From assembly GCA_030544235.1 (NCBI GenBank), contig CM060471.1, positions 8,768,848 through 8,832,847 on the forward strand: a DNA stretch of 64,000 bases, given 5' to 3'. The position numbers and the translations under genes were made by a program. This document shows, piece by piece, positions 14,243 to 29,300 of the stretch; position 1 is the stretch's first letter; each line of letters begins with the position of its first letter. The notes under the pieces are model-generated. The model was given only the letters and a program-made list of their open reading frames with translations, was not told the origin of the DNA and did no database searches. The stretch is from Lepturacanthus savala (Eukaryota; Chordata; Actinopteri; Scombriformes; Trichiuridae).

Positions 14243-14740
14243 ATGCATCAATACTTCCTTGATACTGCATCAATATTTCCTCAATACTCCATAAATACGT
14301 CATCAATATTGCATCAATACTCCAGTGATACTTCCTTAAATACTCCATCAATACTTCATCAATTCTACATCAATATTGCATCAATACTTCCTCAATACTG
14401 CATCAATACTCCATCAATACCTCCTTAATACTCAATCAATACTATATCAATATTGCATCAATATTTTCTCAATACTTAATTAATACTTCATCAATACTGC
14501 ATCAATCTTTTTTTAGACTTATTCATTTGTTCTGACTTCATCACACACAGTTTCAGTTTTACTATACAAGCACATGGCCAAAAAAGGAACAGCGGAAGCA
14601 ATAACTTATCAATGTCCCACCCTTATATATTACATCAATGCATTATCAATACATTATCAATACTACATCAATACAGGATCAATACTGCATAAATAATTTC
14701 TCAATACTGCATAAATACTACATAATCTCCAAACTCCACA
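14243..14740. repeat. CATCAATACT-type minisatellite
   Basis: Irregular 10-bp units (ATCAATACTC/G) over ~500 bp, interrupted at 14510-14635. It lies in the 5' intron of the predicted minus-strand gene. Confidence 0.9.
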
Positions 14741-14822
14741 AACTCTATAATTTCCCCTTGAGGCCTTTGAGTTTCATGTCCACCACCTCTAGACAACCAC
14801 TAAAGACAGTGACTGAACTGCA

Positions 14823-14905
14823 GTTCACTGGTTCTACTGGTTCTATTGGTTCTATTGGTACTACTGGTAGTAGTGGTTTTACTGGTTCCGCTGGTTCTTT
14901 CTGTC
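14823..14905. repeat. 9-bp ACTGGTTCT tandem repeat
   Basis: About nine units of GGTTCTACT/GGTTCTATT, low-complexity. It would translate as Gly-Ser-Thr repeats but has no gene context. Confidence 0.85.
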
Positions 14906-15419
14906 TGTTCTTACACTTGTTATTTCAGCACTGAAACTGTATTAAATCAGAATTTGATCAGAACCTTTGAATTTACAAATTAAATTCATCCTTTGAAACC
15001 ATCCTGTAAAAATCTTCCTGTCATTGAATCTTTCTGTCATTCAGTGCAGTGTACCTCAAAGTTCCCCTCTAGGTCATTTAATTTTCTGTGATTTTATCTG
15101 TAATAAAATGTTGAATAATAAACTGATTGGTTCCATTAACATTTTTTATCATCTGGTGAATCAAACTAATACTAAACTAATATTCTTCAAGGGAAGTTAA
15201 AACACATGTCACAATAACTGAAATAATCACTAACAAAGATTAATGCTGCAAACTGATATTATAGAGCCAATCAATCAATCTATCAATTAATCACCATGGA
15301 AACATATCACAACTGATGCACTCTTAGTCCTAACACAACATAAAACAACAAATCATAGAAATTAATTATAAATAACATGATGTGTAATAAGAGGACCTGC
15401 AGCTGCTGTGTCAGCTCGG

Positions 15420-15665
15420 TGAATTTAAGGGGTTTTAACGGGGTTAATCCCGGTATCTGTCTTCAACCGACCTGCGGATCGGATCCGGCTTCTGTCCGGT
15501 AACCTGCGCCTCACAGCGGCGGGTCCGGACTCTCTGCGGTCCGGTCCGGTCCGGTCACGTCCCGTCTGTCGCTCCCTGCTTCTCAGTCCGCTCCGAGCCT
15601 CACGGAGCTGCCGGTGAACGGGAAAGTCTGAACACACCGAGAGGAGCACCGACGAGAGCAACAGT
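15420..15665 (-). promoter_or_regulatory. CpG-rich promoter-like block, possible non-coding first exon
   Basis: This is a short G+C- and CpG-rich island in AT-rich surroundings, with repeated CCGGT units near 15540. On the minus strand it offers donor-like sites (GCGCAG before GT near 15504, CCGCAG before GT near 15472). It lies 1.6 kb upstream of the first exon of the predicted minus-strand gene. Assignment as its promoter and 5'UTR is inference. Confidence 0.4.
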
Positions 15666-15684
15666 GACTTCAAAAATACCGACA

Positions 15685-16240
15685 GACAGGGGGAGAGAGA
15701 GAGAGAGAGAGGGGGGGGGGGGAGAGGGGAGAGAAGGAGAGGGAGCGGGAGAGAGAGAGACAGAGATAGAGAGAGAAAGGGAGAGGAGACAGAAGGAGAG
15801 AGGGAGGGAGAGAATGAAAGAATGGGAGAAAGAGGGGGAGGGAAAGAGAGAGAGGGAGGGAGGTAGAGGGAGAGCGAGGGAGAGAAAAGTGAGAGAGGAG
15901 CGATATAGGGAGGTAGAGAGAGAGGGAAGGAGAGTAGGAGAGGGTGAGAAAGGGGGAGATAGAGAGAGGGGAAAAAGAGAGAGGGAGGAAATAGAAAGGG
16001 AGAGGGAGGGAGGAAGAGAGGGAAAGAGAGAGAGAGGTGAAGGGAGATCTGACAGCATTTACCAGAGTTAATTGGTTTGTAAAAGAGATGAGTGAAAGAG
16101 AGAGAGAAGGAGGTAGGGAGAGAGAGAGAAAGGGAGAGAGGGATGGATGAAGAGAGGGAGGAAGGCAGAGAGAAAGGACGAGAGAAAGCAAGAGGGGAAG
16201 AGAGAGAGAGAGAGATAGAGAGAAAGGGAGAGGGAGGCTC
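15685..16240. repeat. Long GA-rich purine tract
   Basis: Over 500 bp of almost pure GA/GGA on the plus strand, next to the CpG-rich block. Long frames on both strands here are low-complexity artefacts. Polypurine tracts of this length can form triplex DNA. Confidence 0.95.
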
Positions 16241-16260
16241 TCCCTCTTGCTCTCTATCCA

Positions 16261-16297
<37 letters not shown>

Positions 16298-16390
16298 ATC
16301 CATCCCTCTCCTCCTTTTTCTGTTTCTTCCTACCTCCCTCTCTCTATCTCTCTCTATCTCTAGTACAAACCAATTAAAGCTCCGGTAAAT
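16055..16390. repeat. Imperfect ~330-bp palindrome (fold-back)
   Basis: The left arm starts TTTACCAGAGTTAATTGG at 16058; the right arm ends CCAATTAAAGCTCCGGTAAA near 16389, its reverse complement with a few changes. The GA-rich body of the left arm, including GGGATGGATGAAGAGAG, is mirrored by TC-rich sequence including CTCTTCATCCATCCC near 16291-16305. Arms are ~140-150 bp. Confidence 0.75.
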
Positions 16391-16429
16391 GGAGCCATGC
16401 TCTCAGATCAAAGACTTCCCTCCTTGCCC

Positions 16430-16433
<4 letters not shown>

Positions 16434-16488
<55 letters not shown>

Positions 16489-16530
16489 ATGGAGTGTGTG
16501 TGTGTTTGTATGTGTGTGTGTCCAGCAGTG
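16434..16530. repeat. (GT)n microsatellite
   Basis: GT tract interrupted by GCGT, ATGGA and TTTGTA. Confidence 0.95.
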
Positions 16531-16946
16531 GTGCTGCTGAAATGAACAATAATCAATATGTCATTATTGTTATTATTGTTAATTCATTATCATTCCCATT
16601 AATATCAGTATAATTATATCTATATTATAAATCTCTGCATATACTCTCTCTGGGACCCATTTTTTTAAGTAAACTTTATTTATTGCTTGTGAACAGCCGA
16701 CCCAGCTCTCTGAGGGTGTGACATCACAACATTACAACAGATAAGGTGTTTCTGGTGGGGAGGGGAACAGTGTTTTTCATAGTGACTCTGGGAGAAGATT
16801 GACGACAGGTTTGGACCATAAAACAAATTTATATAAATAGACCATGAAAATTGAAATATTAAACTGTGAAAAAGGCATAATAAGACTCCTTTAATGGTAG
16901 CTGGAGTCAGCAACTTTATTTCCTATGTCTGGTTGTTTGTCTGAAT

Positions 16947-21500
<4,554 letters not shown>

Positions 21501-21516
21501 AAACATTGACTCATTG

Positions 21517-22540
21517 TGTTATGACTGCAGTCATGTTTGGTGTGTGTGGGGACGTCTGACGTGTGTGTCCTGCATGTTTTTTTTGTTCCCTATTCAAATA
21601 GGTGTGTGCCATCCCCCAGGTGGCCATTGGTGGGCAAGTTATACACCCTGGCCTCTGATTGACCCAGAGAATCCCAGGATACATAAGAGGCCAAGATGGC
21701 AGCCGTCATTGGGCAGCAGCAGACCTCTCATCCTCCTCGCCTTAACAGCAAGTAAGGGTGGTGTGAAACGAATTGTGTCAGTGTATTAATGATCAAAATG
21801 AGTGTTGATTGTGTGTTATGCTCTATCATAAGAACAGACTGAAGTCGCCATGAATACATTCTGCTATAGGATATGTGTTGTGAAACTGATTCTGAAAAAT
21901 ATGCTGCACTCACAGTCAGAGGGGAGCTATATTCCTACACGCTGTGAGATTATGGAAAAGACTCATGTGTTTTACTGTGTTATAACAGCGAAGTGTTCTG
22001 TCCTCTGCTTGTCATGTATGGATATGATGTAATATGTTACCCCGCTAATAAATAGCTTGCTCTTAGTCTCTGGTGAACTGGCTGAACTGGCACTGCGGCA
22101 GCTGTCAGTCTCTGAGCCTCCCTTGCAGCAAGTAAAACCTAAGAGCTGCCTGTGTCTGGTTTACTTTTTGGTATTACTGTGGCAGTAAGTCTATCTCTGA
22201 CAGGTGGATTGCCAGTTTTGTTTCTCCTGTTTTCTCTTGTTTACTTAGGTAGGGAGGTAAGGTTTGTGTTGTTTGTTTTTCTCTAGTTGGTGAGGTTATC
22301 TTTTTGTTTTTTTATATAGGACCCTTTTGTTTGTTGTTTTGGCCTCAGTCCACCCTGAAGATTTAATCCCTCATTAATATATAATTTTATTATATTTACA
22401 GACTCCATTATTTTTGTGTTTTTGGAAATAAACCCCTTCTGTTAAATTCAAATTCATTTTGTTTATGGCTCCTTGGGACTTGAGGAAGATGGGGACCCGT
22501 TCAGGTTATGCTCGAGGCCCCCTAGACTGGGGCATAACAA
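21517..22540. mobile_element. Unclassified LTR-like or retroelement-derived sequence
   Basis: The block is bounded by TGTTATG (21517) and CATAACA (22534-22540), an LTR-like inverted end pair. It contains a TATA-like GATACATAAG (~21677), an AATAAATAGC signal (~22047) and a small hairpin (GTTATGC to GCATAAC, ~22506-22539). I find no clear flanking target duplication and no coding domain. A solo LTR is one reading; two abutting repeats is another. Confidence 0.3.
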
Positions 22541-22559
22541 ATGTATCCATGGTTACCAA

Positions 22560-24845
22560 AACACTGTCAGTCAATAATTCAATTCAATTTTCAATTCACT
22601 TTATTTTTATAGCCCAATTTTACAACACAGTTGTCTCAAAGTGCTTTACAAAATCCAGTCATCGTTGGGCCTCGTGCGGATGAACTGAAACAGTAGCCAC
22701 TCCCCCGAAGGGGAGTGGGGAGAAAGACTCTGGGTGAATAGTGATGTAAAGACCAAGTATAAAGTAGATCCTGTTTATTAATGACAGTGGTACATGGTAC
22801 CAGAAAGAGATGATAGAGCTCAGTGACTGTACTTCCCCCAGTATTCTCACTCCTAGGGCAGCTTAGACTGAACTGTGGTTTTAAGTCTACCTTTAACTAC
22901 CCTGACCATAGGCCTTTTGAAACAGAAATGTTTTTAGTCTAGCCTTAAATGCACAGACTGTGTCGGCCTCTTTAATATTAATTGGGAGTTGGTTCCATAA
23001 GATAGGGGCTTGGTAGCTAAAGGCTCTAGCTCCTACTGTGCTTTTATGGACCCGTGGAACTTTCAGTAGACCTGCATTCTGAGACCGCAGTGTTCTATTT
23101 GGATGGTACGGGACCAGAGCATCTTTAAGATAAGAGGGGCCCATCCCATTAATGGTTTTATAAGTGAGGAGTAGGATTTTAAATTTAATTCTGAACTCAA
23201 CAGGAAGCCAATGAAGGGCTTGGAGTATGGGGGTGATGTGTTCTCTTCTATTAGTTCCTGTTAGTAAACGAGCCGCTGCGTTTTGAACCAGCTGAAAACT
23301 TTTTAGGGAACTTTTAGGACACGCTACTAATAGGGAGTTACAGTAATCTAGTCTAGATGTAACAAACGCATGGATTAGTTTTTCAGCATCATTTTTAGAT
23401 AGGATATTTCTAATTTTGGCTATGTTACGCAGGTGAAAGAAGGCTGTTCTACAGGCTTGATTAATATGAGCTTTAAATGATAAGTCTGGCTCAAATAAAA
23501 CTCCTAGGTTTTTAACTGTGGTGCTAGAGGCTATTTTCACATTATCTAGAGTTACTAGTTGCTCAGATAGGGACTCTCTAACACTTTTAGGGCCTAATAT
23601 AATAACTTCTGTTTTATCAGGGTTAAGTAACAGATAGTTCACAGACATCCAGGTCTTTATGTCTCTAACACAGGCGCTAAGTTTATGTACTAGCCTGATC
23701 TGATCGGGTTTAATTGATAAGTATAGCTGTGTGTCATCTGCGTAGCAGTGGAAATTTATGCCGTGTTTTCTAATAATATTACCCAAGGGCAGCATATATA
23801 GAGTAAACAAAATGGGCCCTAGGACTGACCCTTGTGGGACACCATAGGTGACTCTTGAGTATGATGATGATTGCTGGTTAACGCTAACAAACTGGAACCT
23901 ATTAGATAAATAGGATTTAAACCAGGAGAGAGCGGATCCTCTAATGCCTATGTCCTGTTCCAATCTCTGCAGTAAGATGCTATGGTCGATTGTGTCAAAC
24001 GCAGCACTTAGATCCAGCAGGACCAGAACCGAGCCCAGCCCATCATCAGCAGCCAGCAACAAGTCATTAGTGACCTTGACTAGTGCTGTTTCAGTGCTGT
24101 GATGGGCCCGAAAACCAGACTGAAAATCTTCAAATAAACTATTGTCCTGTAAGTGCTGACACAGCTGTTGAACTACCACTCTTTCAAGAATTTTTGAAAG
24201 AAAGGGTAGATTTGAAATTGGCCTGTAGTTTACTAAAATATCTGGCTCAAGAGTGTTTTTCTTTAAGAGTGGTTTAATGACTGCGTGTTTAAAAGCCTGC
24301 GGCACGTATCCAGTTATTAGGGACATGTTAATTATATCTAAGATATTATCAATAATTAAGGGCAGCGTCTCTTTAAGTAGTTTAATTGGAATTGGGTCTA
24401 GAATACACGTAGTTGATTTAGATGACATAATGATTTTAGTTAACTGGGCTGGGTCTGCAGGGGTGAATTTATCCAGTAATATTACTGGGTTTAAAGGGGC
24501 TTCTAAGCTTACAGCCTGAGCTTCCTCAGCACTGATGTTTGGAAGGATTTGATCTATTTTATCTCTAATACTTATGATTTTATTATTAAAGAAATTTAAG
24601 AAGTTATCACAGCTGAGACTAACTGGAATAGATGGATCTACTGAGCTGTGACTGTTGGTCAGCCTGGCTACAGTGCTGAACAGGAATCTGGGGTTATTCT
24701 TATTTTCTTCTATTAATGATGAATAATACCTAGTTTTTGCTTTACGCAGGGCCTGTTTATAAGCCAATAAACTGTTCTTCCAATAATGAGCTGACATATG
24801 AATAGTGACATTTATTTTCAGATGTAATAAATCAGCCAATCACCC
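22560..24845 (-). mobile_element. 5'-truncated L2-like non-LTR retrotransposon
   Basis: A LINE copy in minus orientation. Its 3' end is at about 22560-22680, with the CAATT-rich tail and the TTTATTTTTATAGCCC motif typical of fish L2-type 3' ends. The 5' end near 24840 falls in the linker between endonuclease and reverse transcriptase, so the endonuclease domain is missing. This is ordinary LINE 5' truncation, and the copy is probably immobile. Confidence 0.85.
22893..24839 (-). CDS. LINE ORF2 fragment: reverse transcriptase (648 aa, no endonuclease)
   Basis: An unbroken frame covers the whole reverse-transcriptase domain and C-terminal region of an L2/CR1-group ORF2. Visible motifs are NYRPISNLPFLSKILE (about 204), LLDLSAAFDTIDH (274), GVPQGSVLGP (333), HCYADDTQLY (364, with catalytic YADD), LHWLPVEFRIKFKILL and SRLDYCNSLL near the C-terminus. 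The first 95 residues are the linker after the endonuclease, which is absent. The nominal start Met is an accident of truncation. No stop or frameshift suggests a fairly recent insertion. Not a host gene. Confidence 0.9.
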   Translation of the reverse strand: MADLLHLKINVTIHMSAHYWKNSLLAYKQALRKAKTRYYSSLIEENKNNPRFLFSTVARLTNSHSSVDPSIPVSLSCDNFLNFFNNKIISIRDKIDQILPNISAEEAQAVSLEAPLNPVILLDKFTPADPAQLTKIIMSSKSTTCILDPIPIKLLKETLPLIIDNILDIINMSLITGYVPQAFKHAVIKPLLKKNTLEPDILVNYRPISNLPFLSKILERVVVQQLCQHLQDNSLFEDFQSGFRAHHSTETALVKVTNDLLLAADDGLGSVLVLLDLSAAFDTIDHSILLQRLEQDIGIRGSALSWFKSYLSNRFQFVSVNQQSSSYSRVTYGVPQGSVLGPILFTLYMLPLGNIIRKHGINFHCYADDTQLYLSIKPDQIRLVHKLSACVRDIKTWMSVNYLLLNPDKTEVIILGPKSVRESLSEQLVTLDNVKIASSTTVKNLGVLFEPDLSFKAHINQACRTAFFHLRNIAKIRNILSKNDAEKLIHAFVTSRLDYCNSLLVACPKSSLKSFQLVQNAAARLLTGTNRREHITPILQALHWLPVEFRIKFKILLLTYKTINGMGPSYLKDALVPYHPNRTLRSQNAGLLKVPRVHKSTVGARAFSYQAPILWNQLPINIKEADTVCAFKARLKTFLFQKAYGQGS

Positions 24846-25434
24846 AATCTAGTTTTATGCGTCACATATAATCATATCAGATACCCCCCCCCCCCTCGCC
24901 TAAAAAATGGTTTGATCCACTCCCTCCCTCCTGCCCCTCCCTTTCAGTTCTGAGCACGTGTGCTTTCAGAGCAGCTGATAAACAGGAAGTTAAAGGTCTA
25001 AACGTATCTGGTTTAAACCAGGATTTGTGGCACATTTAGTAACTTATACCACCCAACACCAACATATTATTACTTTTCAGTCGTAATTTTCACTGCAATT
25101 AATTGTAGGTTTTTATTAGGAAGGAGTTAGCTGGTGTTTTTATAGTTAGGAACAGTTAACCCATTCAAGCCTATGAGCCTATAAGTCTATGACTGTCAAT
25201 TTATACTTAAAATAAAAAAAATTATATGTTACTCATACAGATTTTTTCTGCATAGAAGAAAATGTTTTACATTTTAAGCAAAAAAAAAAAAAATCAAGTT
25301 TCCAACTACTTCCTTACTTCCTCTCATATGACATTATCATCTTCCTGTCCCTTCCTCCTGAGAACATGGCAAAGACAAACACCTCCCAGAAAAAGGTAAT
25401 TTTATTTAGATTATTATGGTTTCCAACCATAAAA

Positions 25435-25437
<3 letters not shown>

Positions 25438-25483
<46 letters not shown>
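25438..25483. repeat. (AT)n microsatellite
   Basis: 46 bp of TA, 180 bp outside the gypsy element. Confidence 0.95.
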
Positions 25484-25487
<4 letters not shown>

Positions 25488-25657
25488 GTATCTATAATAA
25501 TTCCCCAAAAAGAGTTTTGTACATGGGATAAATTGATTTAACTATAATAGCCATTAAAACTATAATAGCCATTAAATTGCTGTTTTCTGCAAAGAAAAGA
25601 GTACAAAATGGGGAAACAAAGATAAATTACATGAGTGTTAGTGATTCAACTGATACA

Positions 25658-25662
25658 ATTAT
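25658..25662. repeat. Target-site duplication ATTAT (partner at 31387-31391)
   Basis: The five bases ATTAT directly abut both ends of the gypsy element, as integrase-mediated insertion produces. Nothing is missing between the duplication and the LTR ends. Confidence 0.9.
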
Positions 25663-26328
25663 TGACACAAGGCGGGGGCTGGAGGCTGAACCCAAATGCA
25701 CGACTCGTTCACAGTACGTTCAAAAAGGGAAAGTCTTTATTGTACAAAAATGAAAATCACTCTCAAGGAGGAAAAAACACTACTTAACTAAACTAAAAAG
25801 TACCAACATAAATTCACTCTTATGAGGACAACAAAAATTCACTCTTACGAGGATAACAAAATTCACTACTAAACTAATCTATAAAAGTACCAACATAAAT
25901 TCACTCTTACGAGGATGACAAAAATTCACTACTAAACTAATCTATAAAAGTACCAACATAAATTCACTCTTACGAGGAAAACAGGACTAATGATAACTAG
26001 GACAAAGTAACAAAGAAAAGGTTGTCGAAACAAGACTATAACAAAACACAAAACCTGGAAGGACAAGGAGCTGGGCGCTGGTTCTTGGGGCATGGGACAT
26101 GACGAACTGGCACAGGACAAGGGGAGACACAGACAATAAATAGACACAAGGTAACAGGGCACAGGTGAAAACAATCAGGGCAGGGGAAGGCAATCACAGT
26201 GGCGGGAAACACAAGGGCAGGAAGCAAAGGTGCCTGAAACGAGAGGGAAGAGTTATTTCAAAATAAAACAGGAAGTGCACGACAAGACAACACGAGTGAT
26301 GACTTAACATTTACGACGAGACATGACA
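25663..26328 (-). repeat. 3' LTR of the gypsy element
   Basis: It is 666 bp and near-identical to the 5' LTR. A minus-strand AATAAA at 25736-25741 is the likely polyadenylation signal. The gag-pol stop codon (26304-26306) lies inside this LTR. Confidence 0.93.
25800..25985 (-). repeat. Tandem repeat inside the LTR (also at 30856-31040)
   Basis: A unit containing ACATAAATTCACTCTTACGA (plus-strand wording), followed by an AAAATTCACTACT stretch, recurs about three times with small changes. The same array is present in both LTRs, between the polyadenylation signal and the transcription start, i.e. within the presumed R region. Confidence 0.7.
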
Positions 26329-29300
26329 GTACCCCCCCTTCTAGGGACGGCACCAGACGGCCCAGGCTCCTGAGGATGGCGGCGGTAAAAGTCCTCTATG
26401 AGGCCCGGGTCCTCAATAAATCTGGAGGGTATCCATGAACGCTCCTCCGGACCGTAGCCCTCCCAGTCAACCAGGAACTGGCGTCCTCTGCCTCTGTTCC
26501 GGACTGCCAGTAGCTGCTTAACTGTGTACACTGGACCGCCATCAATCATTCGGGGGGGTGGTGGGGGCTTGGCAGGAGGGACCATGGGGCTATCCTTTAC
26601 TGGTTTGAGTCTCCCCACATGGAAAGTGGGATGGACCCTGAGGGATCTGGGGAGCCGAAGACGAACAGCAGCAGGGTTAATCACTTTTGCAACCGGGAAA
26701 GGACCAACAAACCTGGGAGCCAACTTCCTGGACTCTACATGGAGGGGCAGATCCCTGGTGGATAGCCAGACTTTCTGGCCTGGCTTGTAGATTGGTGCCG
26801 GGCGGCGCCTCCGGTCAGCAGCCCTCTTCATCCGGGCCGAGGTCCGCAGGAGGGCCCTGCGGGCTGCTGCCCAGACCCGCCGGCAACGACGAACTAAAGC
26901 ATGCGCCGACGGTACCACCACCTCCTTCTCTGTGTCAGGAAACAGTGGAGGCTGGTATCCATAGGCGCCTTGAAACGGTGTCAGGCCAGTGGCTGCGGTG
27001 GGAAGGGAGTTGTGGGCATACTCGACCCAGGTCAGGTGCTTACTCCAGGTTGATGGATTCTGGGAGATGAGGCAGCGGAGGCAAGTCTCCAGCTCCTGGT
27101 TAAGGCGTTCAGTCTGTCCATTGGACTCGGGATGGTAACCCGACGTGAGACTAACTGTGGCCCCTATCAGCGTACAGAACTCAGACCAGAAACGTGATAC
27201 AAACTGAGGGCCCCGGTCGGACACTATGTCTCTAGGGAGGCCATGGAGACGAAAAACATGGTTCAGCATTATCTCAGCCGTCTCCTTGGCTGACGGCAAC
27301 TTAGGCAAGGCAATGAAATGCACCATCTTGGAGAAACGGTCCACCACTGTCAATACAGTGGTGTTACCTTCAGACAAGGGAAGTCCCGTAACAAAGTCCA
27401 GTGAGATGTCTGACCAGGGCCTACTGGGAACTGGGAGGGGATGGAGCAATCCCATCTGAGGTCTCGAGGATGTTTTATTTTGGGCGCAGACCCGACAGGC
27501 CTCCACATACTCCCGGACATCCTGTTCCATAGCCGGCCACCAGAAGCGTTGCCTGACGACAAACATAGTTCGGCTCACCCCTGGGTGGCAGGTAAGCAGG
27601 GAGGTGTGAGCCCAGTGAATCACCTGAGGTCGCAGGGGCGCTGGGACAAACAGCCGATTGGCTGGGCAACCACTAGGTGGCGGGCTCTCACCGTTGGCCT
27701 GCTTCACCTCAGCTTCTATCTGCCAATTCACCGCCCCAACCACACGTTTCAGTGGCAGGATGGACTCGGGGACCTTGGCAACAGATTCGGGGTCATAAAG
27801 GCGAGAGAGGGTGTCCGGCTTGGTGTTCTTGGACCCCGGCCTGTAAGACAAGACAAAATCAAAACGGTTAAAAAACAATGTCCATCTCGCTTGAAGGGCA
27901 TTTAAACGTTTTGCTTTTCTAATATACTCCAAGTTTTTATGATCCGTCCAGACGATGAATGGTTGTTGAGCTCCCTCCAGCCAATGTCGCCACTCCTCCA
28001 GGGCCACCTTCACTGCCAGTAGCTCACGATTCCCGACGTCATAGTTGCGCTCAGCTGATGAGAGCCGCCTGGAAAGGTAGGCGCAGGGGTGCATCTTTTG
28101 GTCCTTCTCTGACCGCTGAGATAAAACAGCCCCCACTCCTTCGCTGGAGGCATCCACCTCCACCACAAACTGACGATTTGGGTCAGGCATTGTGAGAATG
28201 GGCGCTGTCGTGAACATGGCAATCAGCCTCCTGAATGCCTGGTCAGCTTCTGGGGACCACTGGAAGGGTGTCAGAGGAGATGTTAATGCATGGAGTGGAG
28301 CTGCTATCGCGCTGAAGTTTCTGATGAACCGCCTATAGAAGTTAGCAAACCCCAGGAATTGCTGAACCTTCTTGCGGCTATCAGGAGTTGGCCATTGAGC
28401 CACAGCGCTAACTTTAGCCGGGTCCATCTGTATCTGTCCCGAGGCTACAATAAAGCCAAGGAACGATATCGTATCGGCATGGAAATCACATTTTTCTGCT
28501 TTGACATATAGCTGGTTCTCCAGCAGGCGCTGGAGAACCAGTCTGACATGATTGACATGAGTACGCTGATCAGGGGAAAAAATCAAAATGTCATCCAAGT
28601 ATACAAACACAAACAAGTTCAAGAAATCACGGAGGACATCGTTAACAAAAGCCTGAAATACTGCAGGGGCATTGGCAAGTCCAAATGGCATGACTAGATA
28701 TTCATAGTGCCCTGATGGTGTGTTAAAACCAGTCTTCCACTCATCCCCCTCTCTGATCCGAACCAGGTGGTAAGCGTTTCTTAAATCTAGCTTTGTAAAT
28801 ACCTTCGCTGACTGGAGCTGTTCGAAAGCAGAGGCCATAAGGGGCAGAGGGTAGCGGTTCTTAACCGTAATGGCATTAAGGGGGCTATAGTCAATGCAGG
28901 GACGGAGGGAGCCATCTTTCTTTCCTACGAAAAAGAAACCAGCTCCCGCAGGAGATGAAGAGGGACGAATAAGGCCAGCCTTGAGTGAACTGTCAATGTA
29001 TTCATTCATGGCCTTTTTCTCAGGACCTGAAATGGCATAAAGTCTCCCCTTAGGAATTGGGGCACCTGGAATCAAGTCAATGGCGCAGTCATATGGTCTG
29101 TGGGGAGGCAAGGACGCAGCCTTGCTTTTGCTGAATACCTCCCCCAAGTCATGATAATCCACGGGTACAGTTGCTAGGTCAGTAAGTTCAGTTACAAAGT
29201 CTGGTTCTTCGCCAGGAGATGGGTCTGCCCCTCTAGTATTGACTTGACCCATCGCCAGTCTCTGACCCACGGCTAAGCAGTTTTCTACACAATTCTCTCC

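Noticed and set aside
15425..16303. Minus-strand frame of 292 residues and its companions on both strands
   Set aside because: They are products of the GA/TC tract (Ser-Leu-Pro or Arg-Glu runs), with no splice or domain support.
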